Assembly: GCA_020635075.1 (NCBI GenBank)
Contig: JACKAM010000001.1
Coordinates: 1,984,001-2,048,000 of the forward strand
Origin: Pseudobdellovibrionaceae bacterium
Lineage (GTDB): Bacteria; Bdellovibrionota; Bdellovibrionia; Bdellovibrionales; UBA1609
DNA length: 64,000 bases
Direction: 5' to 3'
Part shown: in pieces, positions 41,901 through 46,225 of the stretch
Layout: every line of letters begins with the position of its first letter
Numbering within the stretch: the first letter of the stretch is position 1
The notes under the pieces: model-generated
The model's database searches: none
What the model was told of the DNA's origin: nothing
Seen by the model: the letters and a program-made list of their open reading frames with translations, nothing else
Translations under genes and position numbers: made by a program

Positions 41901-43228
41901 CCTCCACCTCTGATCCCATTGGTTGCTGGCGGGACAAGTCCTATCACGGTAGAAATGCCACCCAGACGGCCGGTAACAAGCCAACTCTGAACACCTCAGT
42001 GGGAACCTTTAGTGGCAAAAACGGTGTCGTCTTCGACGGCGGTACAAGTTACCTGGAATTTGACCAGAGCTTCCTCAACGGCACGGACTACACGGTTTTC
42101 GCCGTGGTTCACCGAGACAACACTTCCTCTGATAATTACCTCATGGGAACGGCTTCGGCTGCTGCCAACCAGGGTCTGCACCTGGGATTTAGCTCCAACA
42201 CCGCTGCCCGCGTGGGTCAGTACGCAAACGACTTAGATGCCACCATCGACGGACAAGCCAACAACCCCACTGGGATTATTTGGGGCCGACTCGATTCCAC
42301 AAGTGGCAAAAAGGTCTACTTCAATGGCGTCACTAATACCGATGCCACCACCACGCAGCTCTCGTCCACTGGACAGGGAGTGATCGGTCGCGGTTACTCA
42401 GCACTCGGACTGACCGGTAAGGTCGCTGAGATCATTGTCTTCACTCGCGCACTAAGTGACGCCGAAGTGGACTTGATGGAAGAGTACCTGAACAAAAAGT
42501 GGTTTAACCCCAACTCCATCAGTGACTTCCGACTCTGGTTAGACGGCTCGGATAACAACAACGTCTTCTCCGATGCCGGCTGCTCTACCCAAACAGCTTC
42601 CGGTGGCAACGTGCTTTGTTGGTTGGATAAATCCGGTAACGGCTACCAGGCCCTCTCCGCAAGCGGCACACCTCTTTGGCAACTGGATGGTAGCCGCAAT
42701 GTGGTCGCCTTTACCAATGATAGTTTACAGATCACGGCCGGTGGATTAGGAGCTGTCTTTGACAATGGTTCGACTCTTGATCAGGTCGAAGTCCTTGCCG
42801 TGATGAAGTCAACGAATGCCTCCGAAGATGGCTACCTCATTCACCATCCGGCTGGTGGAGACCTCTCTGTCCAATTGCCAGATGCCAGCTCCAATGCCTA
42901 CATTTCGGTTAATGGCTCTGGCAATGGAACTCTCAGTGCCGCCTGGGGTGGCAATACGACCAACTACTTCCGCTGGAACTTTATCTCGGATAACTCTGGT
43001 GGTGGGCCTTATCAGGAGATCTTCCGCAACAACAGCTCAGTCACAAGCGACGCCACGGCCGATAGCATTTCCATTGCTCTTGAAACCTTCTACATCGGTG
43101 ACAATGGGAGTGCCACCAAGTTCCAGAACATGAACTTGGGAGAGCTTTTCGTCTTCAAACGACGTCTTACAGCTGACGAAAGGACGATTCTACGTGTCCA
43201 CACCGACAACAAGTGGGATCTTCCCTAG
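20993..43228 (+). CDS. giant Ig-like repeat lipoprotein adhesin (7411 aa)
   Basis: This is an uninterrupted 22.2-kb gene. The ATG at 20993 follows AGGGAA and a basic n-region; the lipobox TLFGC puts the lipidated Cys at 35. Residues 40-490 hold degenerate Ig-like units. Residues 490-6160 hold about 52 tandem units of 106-115 residues with the pattern TTQP-x-DPT-x-AG, (I/V)E(I/L)RD-x-x-GN-x-V-x-T-G, a VTL strand and GGT-x-x-K. These are bacterial Ig-like (invasin/Big-type) folds. An irregular linker is followed by a fibronectin-III-like domain (about 6477-6572). Two concanavalin/LamG-like domains complete it (about 6940-7170 and 7172-7411, each with (L/R)LWLD and CW-x-DKS). It probably forms a long surface stalk with a binding tip. 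No dedicated secretion genes lie beside it. Confidence 0.92.
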   Translation: MGRLISPSQNLSSRKFASFWRGLALFSLVATLFGCGVRGSEKNPDGTPKGLGVNLVLISGNNQVTKKNKAFALPLIVQVLSPAGTPVPEMDVDFRQVTSTDAQFAVKSMETPKSGMASTTVIGPSAYDEEVQIEARIRNTDEVVIFTLTTTIDVKNVEWVPSNEPPANHTAHHLNPLAAYQVRMRDSDDEIIEVNNKKNWITMSIVEGGQPTLLGDVEEYFTDGIATFSDSRYIKAGSYTLRATHNKSGKYIEQAITIDPGVATQSIAILPGQTHNTGVMTLAEAVTGTVSSLNVDNDFNVTLRAVDDYFNLDPTNGAAVSVQTPNDPTDTEPGASTFASGERSFTVSPVTATNYLVRPVTALTNNDSTTFAMNPGTPTDVMVVLPGQTFNPGQTSFAPVITGSPTQQMAGVTFTAQVIATDAEFNQSTSTAVASVVTSDPSDVHPSSQNLVNGAYGFSVTNVTASSPQTVTPSSGGLNVRVSDNYAVTHNAASQLVYTTQPANPTVAGVELAPVIEIRDAWGNLITTGPDATTNVTLTLQSGSGTLGGTLTKAAVGGVADFTGLSVNIDLIGAKILRATKADTTGSGGTVAITQDSSTFTIIHAPASQIIYTTQPADPTGAGVELAPVVEVRDTFGNLVSTSADATATITLSIQSGTGPLLGGSSMAAVGGVANFTGRNVRIEVTGTKVLRATKADTTGGGGTVSMIRDSNSLDIIHGPADHLTITTQPTDPTVAGSEIAPVVEVRDQFNNVVTTGPDSTANVTLNLQTGTGTLGGTLTKAAVAGVADFTGLGANIDLVGSKVIRLTKVDTTGSGGTTAKLVDTNAFNIVPAPASQLVFTTQPADPTVAGVDLLPVIEIRDVHGNLVTAGADATANVTLSLQTGTGSLGGTLTKAASGGIATFTATEAVDIDLVGTKVLRATKADTTGGGGTGVLTQDSASFDIIHAPASVLVYTTQPADPTIAGVNLLPVIEIRDAFTNVITSGADSTVSLAMTLQTGTGALLGTTSKAAVAGVVTFTATEAMNIQVVGTKTLRATKPDTTGSGGTGVITQDSASFDINHAPANKMVYTTQPADPTIAGNNLLPVIEIRDVYDNVITTGADSNVSVTMSLQSGTGSLLGTVSKAASAGVVTFTAGEAMNIQVVGTKTLRATKPDTTGSGGTGVITQDSASFDINHAPANKMVYTTQPADPTVAGNNLLPVIEIRDIHDNVITTGADSTVSVTMSLQSGSGALLGTVSKAASAGVVTFTATEAMKIQVAGTKTLRATKPDTTGGGGTGVITQDSASFDIVHAPANKMVYTTQPADPTVAGSNLLPVIEIRDVYDNVVLSGADSTVSVTMTLQTGTGSLLGTVSKAAVSGVVTFTAGEAMNIQVVGTKTLRATKPDATGSGGTGVITQDSASFDIDHAPASQLVYTTQPADPTVAGVDLLPVIEIRDTYNNLITTGADATANMTLSLQSGTGTMNGTLTKAASGGVVTFTAGESVDVDLVGTKVMRASKADTTGGGGTGIITQGSSNFDIVHAPASVLVYTTQPADPTIAGNNLLPVIEIRDAFTNVITSGADSTVSVTMTLQTGTGSLLGTTSKAAVSGVVTFTATEAMNIQVVGTKTLRATKPDTTGSGGTGVITQDSASFDIDHAPANKMVFTTQPADPTVAGNNLLPVIEIRDVHDNVITTGADSNVSVTMSLQSGTGSLLGTVSKAASAGIVTFTAGEAMNIQVVGTKTLRATKPDTTGSGGTGVITQDSTNVNIIHAPASQLVYTTQPLNPSVAGFEIAPVVEIQDTYGNRVISGADAITTLTFTKQSGPGTLTGTTNKVAAGGVVDMAGLGMKFDLVGSYTFRVTKPDTTGSGGTVSVFQDSLPFNVISGIADRIVYTTPPSDPTTSAVEMPVVLEIQDTLGNRITAGVDSTALVTLSLQSGTGTLGGTVSMNAVAGIADFTGQGVNINLVGSKTLRGTKADTSGSGGTAAKVVDSSAFNVVHAPASQMVFTTQPADPTIAGANLLPVIEIRDAQGNLVTTGADATANVTLSLQSGTGALSGTLTKAASGGIVTFTATEGVYINLVGSKTLRASKADTTGSGGTGVITKDSDPFNINHAAANSLAWTTQPIDPTVAGTDINVAIELRDTFGNVVSTGVDSTANITLTKSAGTGTLGGTLVKALSGGTVSFGAGESVDIDLIGSKTLNASDGTRNTDSNAFTITHAPAASLAWTTQPTDPTVAGTDINVAIELRDAFGNLVSTGAASSANVTLTKSAGSGTLGGTLVKALSGGTVSFGAGESVDIDLIGSKTLNASDGTRNADSNAFTITHAPAASLAWTTQPTDPTVAGTDINVAIELRDAFGNLVSTGVDASANVTLTKSAGSGTLGGTLVKALSAGTVSFGAGESVDIDLIGSKTLNASDGTRNADSNAFTITHAPAASLAWTTQPTDPTVAGTDINVAIELRDTFGNLVSTGVDASANVTLTKSAGSGTLGGTLTKALSGGTVSFGAGESVDIDIIGSKTLNASDGTRNADSNAFTITHAPAASLAWTTQPTDPTVAGNDINVAIELRDAFGNLVSTGVDASANVTLTKSAGSGTLGGTLTKALSGGTVSFGAGESVDIDIIGSKTLNASDGTRNADSNAFTITHAPAASLAWTTQPTDPTVAGTDINVAIELRDAFGNLVSTGAAASANVTLSKSAGTGTLGGTLVKALSGGTVSFGAGESVDIDIIGSKTLNASDGTRNADSNAFTITHAPAASLAWTTQPTDPTVAGTDINVVIELRDTFGNLVSTGAASSANVTLTKSAGSGTLGGTLVKALSGGTVAFGAGESVDIDIIGSKTLNASDGTRNADSNAFTITHAPAASLAWTTQPTDPTVAGTDINVAIELRDAFGNLVSTGVDASANITLTKSAGSGTLGGTLTKALSGGTVSFGAGESVDIDIIGSKTLNASDGTRNADSNAFTITHAPAASLAWTTQPTDPTVAGTDINVAIELRDAFGNLVSTGVDASANVTLTKSAGSGTLGGTLVKALSAGTVSFGAAESVDINLIGSKTLNASDGTRNADSNAFTITHAPASQLAWTVQPTDPTVAGTLISPTIEIRDIFGNVVSTGADATASITISLQSGTGSLNGLATKAAVAGVAAFGGVEGLNIEEIGSKTLRASKTVMIQDSNAFTITHAAAASLAWTTQPTDPTVAGTDINVALELRDAFGNLVSTGVDSSANVTLTKSAGSGTLGGTLVKALSGGTVAFGAGESVDIDLIGSKTLNASDGTRNSDSNAFTITHAAANSLAWTTQPTDPTVAGTDINVAIELRDAFGNLVSTGVDASANVTLTKSAGSGSLGGTLTKALSSGTVSFGAGESVDIDLIGSKTLNASDGTRNADSNAFTITHAAAASLAWTTQPTDPTVAGTDINVALELRDAFGNLVSTGVDASANVTLTKSAGSGTLGGTLVKALSGGTVAFGAGESVDIDMIGSKTLNASDGTRNSDSNAFTITHAPAASLAWTTQPTDPTVAGTDINVAIELRDAFGNLVSTGVDSTANITLTKSAGTGTLGGTLVKALSGGTVSFGAGESVDIDLIGSKTLNASDGTRNADSNAFTITHAAAASLAWTTQPTDPTVAGADINVAIELRDTYGNLVSTGAAASANVTLTKSAGTGTLGGTLTKALSGGSVSFGAGESVDIDIIGSKSLNASDGTRNSDSNAFTITHAAPASLVWTTQPTDPTVAGADINVGIELRDTYGNLVSTGAAASANVTLTKSAGSGTLGGTLTKALSGGTVAFGAGESVDIDLIGSKTLNASDGTRNADSNAFTITHAAPASLTWTTQPTDPTIAGTDINVAIELRDAFGNLVSTGAEASSNVTLTKSAGSGTLGGTLTKALSGGSVSFGAGESVDINLIGSKTLNASDGTRNADSNAFTITHAAPASLAWTTQPTDPTVAGADINVAIELRDTFGNLVSTGAAASANVTLSKSAGTGTLGGTLTKALSGGTVSFGAGESVDIDTIGSKTLNASDGTRNADSNAFTITHAAPASLAWTTQPTDPTVAGADINVAIELRDTYGNLVSTGAEASANVTLTKSAGTGILGGTLTKALSGGTVSFGAAESVDINLIGSKTLNASDGTRNADSNAFTITHAAANSLAWTTQPTDPTVAGTDINVAIELRDAFGNLVSTGAAASANVTLTKSAGSGTLGGTLTKALSGGTVSFGAGESVDIDLIGSKTLNASDGTRNADSNAFTINHAAASSLAWTVQPTDPTPAGDDILATIQVRDTFGNLVSTGLDAAANITLSKSAGTGSIFGTLTKAASGGVVSFGAVEGVYIDTVGLKTLQASKAATGETGIITQNSANFNISQATANKLVFTTQPANNTLAGNNLLPVIEIRDTFDNVITTGADASADVTLTLTSGTGAIFGTVTKAAVNGVATFTSGEAVYINLIGSKEITATKAVTIETGNIVRASDPFTIVHAAANSFAWTTQPTDPTVAGTDINVAIELRDAFGNLVSTGAASSANVTLTKSAGTGTLGGTLIKALSGGTVSFGAGESVDIDLIGSKTLNASDGTRNADSNAFTITHAAANSLAWTTQPTDPTVAGADINVALELRDTFGNLVSTGVDASANVTLTKSAGTGALGGTLVKALSGGTVSFGAAESVDINLIGSKTLNASDGTRNADSNAFTITHAAPASLAWTTQPTDPTVAGADINVAIELRDTYGNLVSTGAEASANVTLTKSAGAGTLGGTLVKALSGGTVSFGAGESVDIDLIGSKTLNASDGTRNADSNAFTITHAAPASLAWTTQPTDPTAAGADINVAIELRDTYGNLVSTGAEASANVTLTKSAGTGTLGGTLTKALSGGTVSFAAGESVDIDLIGSKTLNASDGTRNADSNAFTITHAAPASLAWTTQPTDPTVAGADINVALELRDSFGNLVSTGAEASANVTLTKSAGTGTLGGTLIKALSGGTVSFGAGESVDINLIGSKTLNASDGSRNADSNAFTITHAAPASLAWTTQPTDPTVAGADINVAIELRDTYGNLVSTGAEASANVTLSKSAGTGALGGTLIKALSGGTVSFGAGESVDINLIGSKTLNASDGTRNADSNAFTITHAAPASLAWTTQPTDPTVAGADINVAIELRDTYGNLVSTGAEASANVTLSKSAGTGALGGTLIKALSGGTVSFGAGESVDINLIGSKTLNASDGTRNADSNAFTITHAAPASLAWTTQPTDPTVAGADINVAIELRDTYGNLVSTGAEASANVTLSKSAGTGALGGTLIKALSGGTVSFGAGESVDINLIGSKTLNASDGTRNADSNAFTITHAAPASLAWTTQPTDPTVAGADISVAIELRDTFGNLVSTGAEASANVTLTKSAGTGTLGGTLIKPLSGGTVSFAAAEGVNIDLIGSKTLNADDGTRNADSNAFTIGHAPASSLVWTVQPSDPTIAGANITPTIVVRDSFGNLVSTGADATANITLSKQAGTGTLGGTLTKAAVGGSVSFGAGEAVNIDLIGSKTLRATKADTTGGGGTTSFFTDSSAFTINHAAPNSLAWTTQPTDPTVAGADISVAIELRDTYGNLVSTGAEASANVTLTKSAGNGTLGGTLVKALSGGTVSFGAGESVDIDLIGSKTLNASDGTRNADSNAFTITHAAPASLAWTTQPTDPTVAGADINVALELRDTYGNLVSTGVEASANVTLTKSAGTGVLGGTLIKALSGGTVSFGAAESVDINLIGSKTLNASDGTRNADSNAFTITHAAPASLAWTTQPTDPTVAGADINVALELRDTYGNLVSTGAEASANVTLTKSAGTGTLGGTLIKAFSGGTVSFAAAESVDINLIGSKTLNASDGTRNADSNAFTITHAAPASLAWTTQPTDPTVAGADINVALELRDTYGNLVSTGAEASANVTLTKSAGTGTLGGTLIKALSGGTVSFAAAEGVNIDLIGSKTLNADDGTRNADSNAFTIGHAPASSLVWTVQPSDPTVAGANITPTIEVRDSFGNLVSTGADATANITLSKQAGTGTLGGTLVKAASGGSVSFGAGEAVNIDLVGSKTLRATKADTTGSGGTISFFTNSNAFNINHAPASQIVYTTSVTDPTAAGADIVPVLEIRDPYGNPVTTGADATANVTLSLQAGTGTLGGTLTKAAASGVATFTATEGVNIDLAGAKTLRATKADTTGGGGTVAAFVDDGFNISLPSAPTSITLFDPGSEPSNDTTPTFTVGGVSNGYTIKLYTNNTCTSGVIGSGVSGGASVNVTVAPPLTTGTYDIYATQTDTYTNESACTTVFYDDYDLDATPPNPATGGALASAWAASSATSPQFSWTASGSGDVDHYEVALGTSVGGTTATGGWVNPSDTSTTHIFTSLTLTECSGGTPVYYPSVRVHDTVGNISTELNYGSGFRWDNTNPGAPGVPDVSAGDAEATKSPTTTWTAGTDNCELSHYQMAIGTTSGGTDIQGFTNIGNVTSYQAVNGVGGFTLALSPGIYYYTTIRTVDSSGKVSSTQTSSQWRYIVAPDAVSDLAYASRTTTTVEMSWTAPNNNGTPITDYLIEYKETSSGTWLNFDDGVSAGTTATVTGLTASTSYDFRIRAYNGGTSGYSNTLTQQTAPNDPFFDPTVFKAMNLGGATDTNVVFFEDNTTWDYDGVPQTAANAGDVVNIATTAGKVITADKPFFVAGRLGSGGNTSKGNIAWNPPDWAGRDFQFNGTRNQEHVIGIWPFETGTITVDGPGNGSPGGALPQAYAATAGVYFEVRLDSNSGGFTMSSTNADFAAFQYSEDTGNNRVIDAMPILPPSNDYLGFPSNSGQFSTAKVGGTSGNYWRSDANTNTPISIPYGSMFSVSGNGSQYTSMAIRATAPDFFNVRSNADGDGNDSAPWMPKAMMRKRYAINAVAEWVAFTSDKPATIQVFVPGGGQSSFTLTKTGSDPMAPYYAYRTGDVAGTIFESNTRFAAWYEPNTDVGAALEDETIMFGNDGPGDLPVNFKLALWLDASDGNTLYQVDDCTSIATSTSDPIGCWRDKSYHGRNATQTAGNKPTLNTSVGTFSGKNGVVFDGGTSYLEFDQSFLNGTDYTVFAVVHRDNTSSDNYLMGTASAAANQGLHLGFSSNTAARVGQYANDLDATIDGQANNPTGIIWGRLDSTSGKKVYFNGVTNTDATTTQLSSTGQGVIGRGYSALGLTGKVAEIIVFTRALSDAEVDLMEEYLNKKWFNPNSISDFRLWLDGSDNNNVFSDAGCSTQTASGGNVLCWLDKSGNGYQALSASGTPLWQLDGSRNVVAFTNDSLQITAGGLGAVFDNGSTLDQVEVLAVMKSTNASEDGYLIHHPAGGDLSVQLPDASSNAYISVNGSGNGTLSAAWGGNTTNYFRWNFISDNSGGGPYQEIFRNNSSVTSDATADSISIALETFYIGDNGSATKFQNMNLGELFVFKRRLTADERTILRVHTDNKWDLP
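22470..39470 (+). repeat. tandem array of about 52 Ig-domain coding repeats
   Basis: There are two unit classes. Class A (units 1-14, 36 and 52) ends with TLRATK-x-DTTGSGGT or a related sequence. Class B, with a 318-bp period, fills most of units 15-50 and ends with SKTLNASDGTRNADSNAF. Mixed units with TVQP in place of TTQP occur at positions 24, 35, 46 and 51. Three adjacent class B units starting near 35921, 36239 and 36557 are almost identical in DNA. Units were counted by eye, so the number may be off by one or two. Confidence 0.9.
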
Positions 43229-43302
43229 CGGTGGACTCCTATTAGAACTAGGGGTGGAATTGTAGTTCCCATAAATCACAGAGATGACATTCATCTTAAA
43301 TG

Positions 43303-43340
43303 GGACAATCTGTCCTAAATTGAGACAGGTCAATTTGTCT
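43303..43340. promoter_or_regulatory. paired inverted half-sites upstream of 43446
   Basis: GGACA-ATC-TGTCC (43303-43315) is followed by AGACA-8-TGTCT (43323-43340). The TGTC/GACA half-sites recur at about half-turn spacing and may be an operator for the following gene. It lies within the 217-bp gap after the giant gene, which has no convincing terminator. Confidence 0.3.
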
Positions 43341-43445
43341 AAAAATCAAATTCCCTGCTCTGGTTGATAAAATGAGAATAGGATGAAGCGATATTTTGCC
43401 AGACTCATTAAGATATTGAAACTTGAGGATTTCGGGAGAGAACCC

Positions 43446-44657
43446 ATGATCCGATTACTAGGTCTCGCCCTAGTTCTTCTCTTTGCTCCCGCTTCTTTGG
43501 CTGATCCGCCAAAGCTCTCCAAAATCTTAGCCTGCCCCAAGGACACCGAATCACCCAAACCGGGGTTTTGTTGTCGCAAAGGTACCCAAAAGCCTGTTTT
43601 ACAACGAGCCTATGGAGTTGACGCCCATTGTGTGTTTCATGGACCCATCGTTTATGGAGACCTGGCCCTACCACGATTTACTGTCATCAACTACGAGTAC
43701 GGACGCCTCATGGGGGCCCGATGGGAAATCGAAGACAAAAAGATTCACTCCATGCAGGAGTATCGTGATTCGGTGGCCAGCGGGACCTATCGCGAATACG
43801 ACCGCAAAGGCCGGCTTTTTATGGAGGGTCACAAGGACCAGGGGCAACTCGTGGGCACCTGGCGCGCCCACATCGATAGCGAAAAGCGTAGCTATGTGAT
43901 TCACTTCAATCCCTTGGCCGAGTCCTCCCCCATTCAAACCTGTGGCCTGCGAAGTGCGAAGTGTTCAGATGTCGCGCTTCCGGATGCGGAGCTCGCCTTG
44001 TCCCATCAAAACAAAGTCACAGAAATTCTCGGGTTCTACCGCCCCCAGGAGAACCAATATCCCCAGTTGTTTGACACCTTGGAGACGGCCTTTTTGCCTC
44101 TCCGTCTTGGCCCAGGATCTGATGGCCCACTTCTGGGAATCATTGTGCAAAATAGACTGGTTACTTCTTGGAGCAACTATCACCCATTCACCTACTTGGA
44201 TCGCGACAAGGGCTATGTTCCCGTCGCCTCCCGGGAAAAAGGCTCCTGCTTGGTACAACTACTACCGAAACCTCTCCCCTGGGTGTGGATTCCTTGTCCC
44301 AATCGCGAGATTGATATCACAAAACAAATTTTGACTTACAAATGGTCAGCACCTGAAAACCCATTTTCAGTTCGTGTTGATACAAAAGTGGACAAGGGTG
44401 AAGGACTGGAGGACATTCGCAACCTCATTGCTTCTGGACAATTGTCAATCAAACCTGTGAAGGTCTTTATCAAAGATGATCAACAGTGGGTTGAAGGAAC
44501 ACTAACCGATTTTGCTCGTGATTTGGCTTGGGAAATTAACGAGGAAGACTTAAAACTTCGCCGCAAACTCAAGGCCTCAGATTATGTTGGCAAGACGGTC
44601 TATTACCCATTGGTCTACGAGAACAACTTCAACTTTCTGCCTTTAGACCACAACTGA
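43446..44657 (+). CDS. secreted protein with MORN-like motifs, unknown function
   Basis: 403 residues from the ATG at 43446 (GGGAGAG upstream, signal peptide MIRLLGLALVLLFAPASLA). A longer in-frame ATG at 43383 would put 21 polar residues before the signal. The mature N-terminus has a Cys cluster (ACPKD, GFCCRKG, HCVFHG). A short stretch (GTYREYDRKGRLFMEGHKD) looks like one or two MORN-type repeats. The remainder is beta-rich and not recognised. It follows the giant adhesin on the same strand but probably has its own promoter. Confidence 0.6.
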   Translation: MIRLLGLALVLLFAPASLADPPKLSKILACPKDTESPKPGFCCRKGTQKPVLQRAYGVDAHCVFHGPIVYGDLALPRFTVINYEYGRLMGARWEIEDKKIHSMQEYRDSVASGTYREYDRKGRLFMEGHKDQGQLVGTWRAHIDSEKRSYVIHFNPLAESSPIQTCGLRSAKCSDVALPDAELALSHQNKVTEILGFYRPQENQYPQLFDTLETAFLPLRLGPGSDGPLLGIIVQNRLVTSWSNYHPFTYLDRDKGYVPVASREKGSCLVQLLPKPLPWVWIPCPNREIDITKQILTYKWSAPENPFSVRVDTKVDKGEGLEDIRNLIASGQLSIKPVKVFIKDDQQWVEGTLTDFARDLAWEINEEDLKLRRKLKASDYVGKTVYYPLVYENNFNFLPLDHN

Positions 44658-44658
44658 T

Positions 44659-45438
44659 TTACCACTCCAGAAGCCACTTCTGATAAATACCAGGCTCTTC
44701 GATGACGTCGATCATTAGAACCTGATCGCGGGTGTCTCCGTAGGGATGACAGGTCACTTTGATCTGTTCCCCGTACCTTTCCAGTATGAGCTGAAAGCTC
44801 TGATGGGGAATCCAATAGGGAAGTTTTCCCTCCACCTGGATGGATTTGACAGATAGGTTTTTAGTTTGAGTCACGTGCTGGTTGCCATCGATTTCAATAA
44901 TGACCTTATATTGCCTCTTGTAACGAACCACCTCACGCTTTTCCACAAAACCTTTGTGGTCCAGATCCAAAGGTTGAGTGACCCCCGTATGTTCCTGAAG
45001 TTCATAGACATGCTGGGGGGTGTAGGCCAAAGCAGCGTTACCCTCTGTGGCTGCGGGCAACTCGGATGTCTCCGCCTCACCCTCCTCGAAGCCCACTTTG
45101 GTCACCACGGTCTCCAGGTCAATCAATGAGGTTTCGACATCGTCAAGCATGAGAACGGGTTCTTTGTCTTCGTCGTCCTCTTCATACACAAAATCTTCGC
45201 CCGGAGGTGGCGGTGGATAGAGGGGATTCTGAGCCTTACTCAATGCACGAAGCGCAGGAGTACAGTTCATGATCGGCATCCAGCCCTTGTAGCCGTCCTT
45301 CCAAACCCAGAAGTGACTGCGGTACTCGGGGGCAATAATCGTCAACATGGCTCGAATCTGAAGTAGATTGAGTTCCTTCACCAGAAATTTGGTTTCACTG
45401 TTGTAGAGACACCATGTTCTACTATGAAGGTCTTCCAT
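44659..45438 (-). CDS. GYF-like/PilZ protein with degenerate c-di-GMP motif
   Basis: 259 residues, cytoplasmic. The N-terminal 60 residues resemble a GYF_2-type module (WCLYN, then FWVWKDGYKGWMP). An acidic, proline-containing linker leads to a C-terminal PilZ domain. The first PilZ motif (RxxxR) is met by REVVR. The second, (D/N)xSxxG, reads NLSVKS with Ser in place of Gly, so canonical c-di-GMP binding is uncertain. It is the last gene of a minus-strand operon with MotA-, MotB- and FliG-like proteins, a position recalling the flagellar brake YcgR. A paralogue with an intact motif lies at 61797-62483. Confidence 0.75.
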   Translation of the reverse strand: MEDLHSRTWCLYNSETKFLVKELNLLQIRAMLTIIAPEYRSHFWVWKDGYKGWMPIMNCTPALRALSKAQNPLYPPPPPGEDFVYEEDDEDKEPVLMLDDVETSLIDLETVVTKVGFEEGEAETSELPAATEGNAALAYTPQHVYELQEHTGVTQPLDLDHKGFVEKREVVRYKRQYKVIIEIDGNQHVTQTKNLSVKSIQVEGKLPYWIPHQSFQLILERYGEQIKVTCHPYGDTRDQVLMIDVIEEPGIYQKWLLEW

Positions 45439-45472
45439 TTAGACAATCCTCAGATCACATTACTCAGAATAC

Positions 45473-46225
45473 TCACCAACCCGTGCGATGGCCAATTCGA
45501 ATGACAAGCCGGCGGTTTCTGGCCTGATTTGTCGGCAAGGGGTTTCCATCTTTGTCCTCGTTATCAGCAATTGCATGAGTTTTTCCATAACCAACAAAGC
45601 GGAGATTTTGCTCAGAAAAGCCGACCTCTTGAAAGGTTCTAAGCACGCTTGCCGCTCTGGCACCGCTTAACTCCCAATTTGTCGGATACAGCCAGGCGTT
45701 CTTCACAACTGGAGCACTGTCGGTGAACCCCTCGATTTGAATCTCCTGGTCTCTGGCAACTTTGAACACCTCGTGAGCAAAGTTCAAAAGCTCCTGCTCA
45801 CCAGCAGGCATTAGAGTCGCCCTTCCCAGGGTAAATAAATCCGAGCTTCCAAACTTGACTTCCACCTGACCGGGTTTCGCTTGAGCCTCAAAGTCATGAA
45901 AATAGTGCGATCCTGAAAACCGCTGCATTAGTTTATCAGCGAGCTGACGATGGCCATCGAGGATTTTGGAAGAAGAGGACGGCTCACTGCTGACGACAAT
46001 TGGTTTGATTTCCTCCTGGACTTTTTCCTCAACTATTGGCTGCTCCTGTTGTTGGACTACCTCAGGAATAGCGAACAGGTGAGCGCCCTGTGCCAATAGC
46101 AGCATACCACCGGTAAACAGAAGTACCGATGCATACTGTGACCAAATATAGGCAGAACCACCCGACCGCCTTTGGTCAGGTTGTTCGGTCGAATAGATCG
46201 ACCACTGATCAACTGCTTCGCTCAT
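45473..46225 (-). CDS. MotB/OmpA-like protein without the ion-binding Asp
   Basis: 250 residues from the ATG at 46225, which forms an ATGA overlap with the MotA-like gene and has GAGGTGG upstream. One N-terminal transmembrane helix (about 26-50) leads to a linker and a C-terminal OmpA-like peptidoglycan-binding domain (IQIEGFTDSAPV, NWELSGARAASVLR, RRLVIRI). The architecture is that of MotB. In MotB the helix begins with Y-A-D, where Asp carries the ion; here the aligned residues are Y31-A32-S33. It may be a structural stator-like anchor, or the ion path uses another residue. A plain OmpA-family protein is the alternative, but the MotA-like partner argues for MotB. Confidence 0.72.
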   Translation of the reverse strand: MSEAVDQWSIYSTEQPDQRRSGGSAYIWSQYASVLLFTGGMLLLAQGAHLFAIPEVVQQQEQPIVEEKVQEEIKPIVVSSEPSSSSKILDGHRQLADKLMQRFSGSHYFHDFEAQAKPGQVEVKFGSSDLFTLGRATLMPAGEQELLNFAHEVFKVARDQEIQIEGFTDSAPVVKNAWLYPTNWELSGARAASVLRTFQEVGFSEQNLRFVGYGKTHAIADNEDKDGNPLPTNQARNRRLVIRIGHRTGW

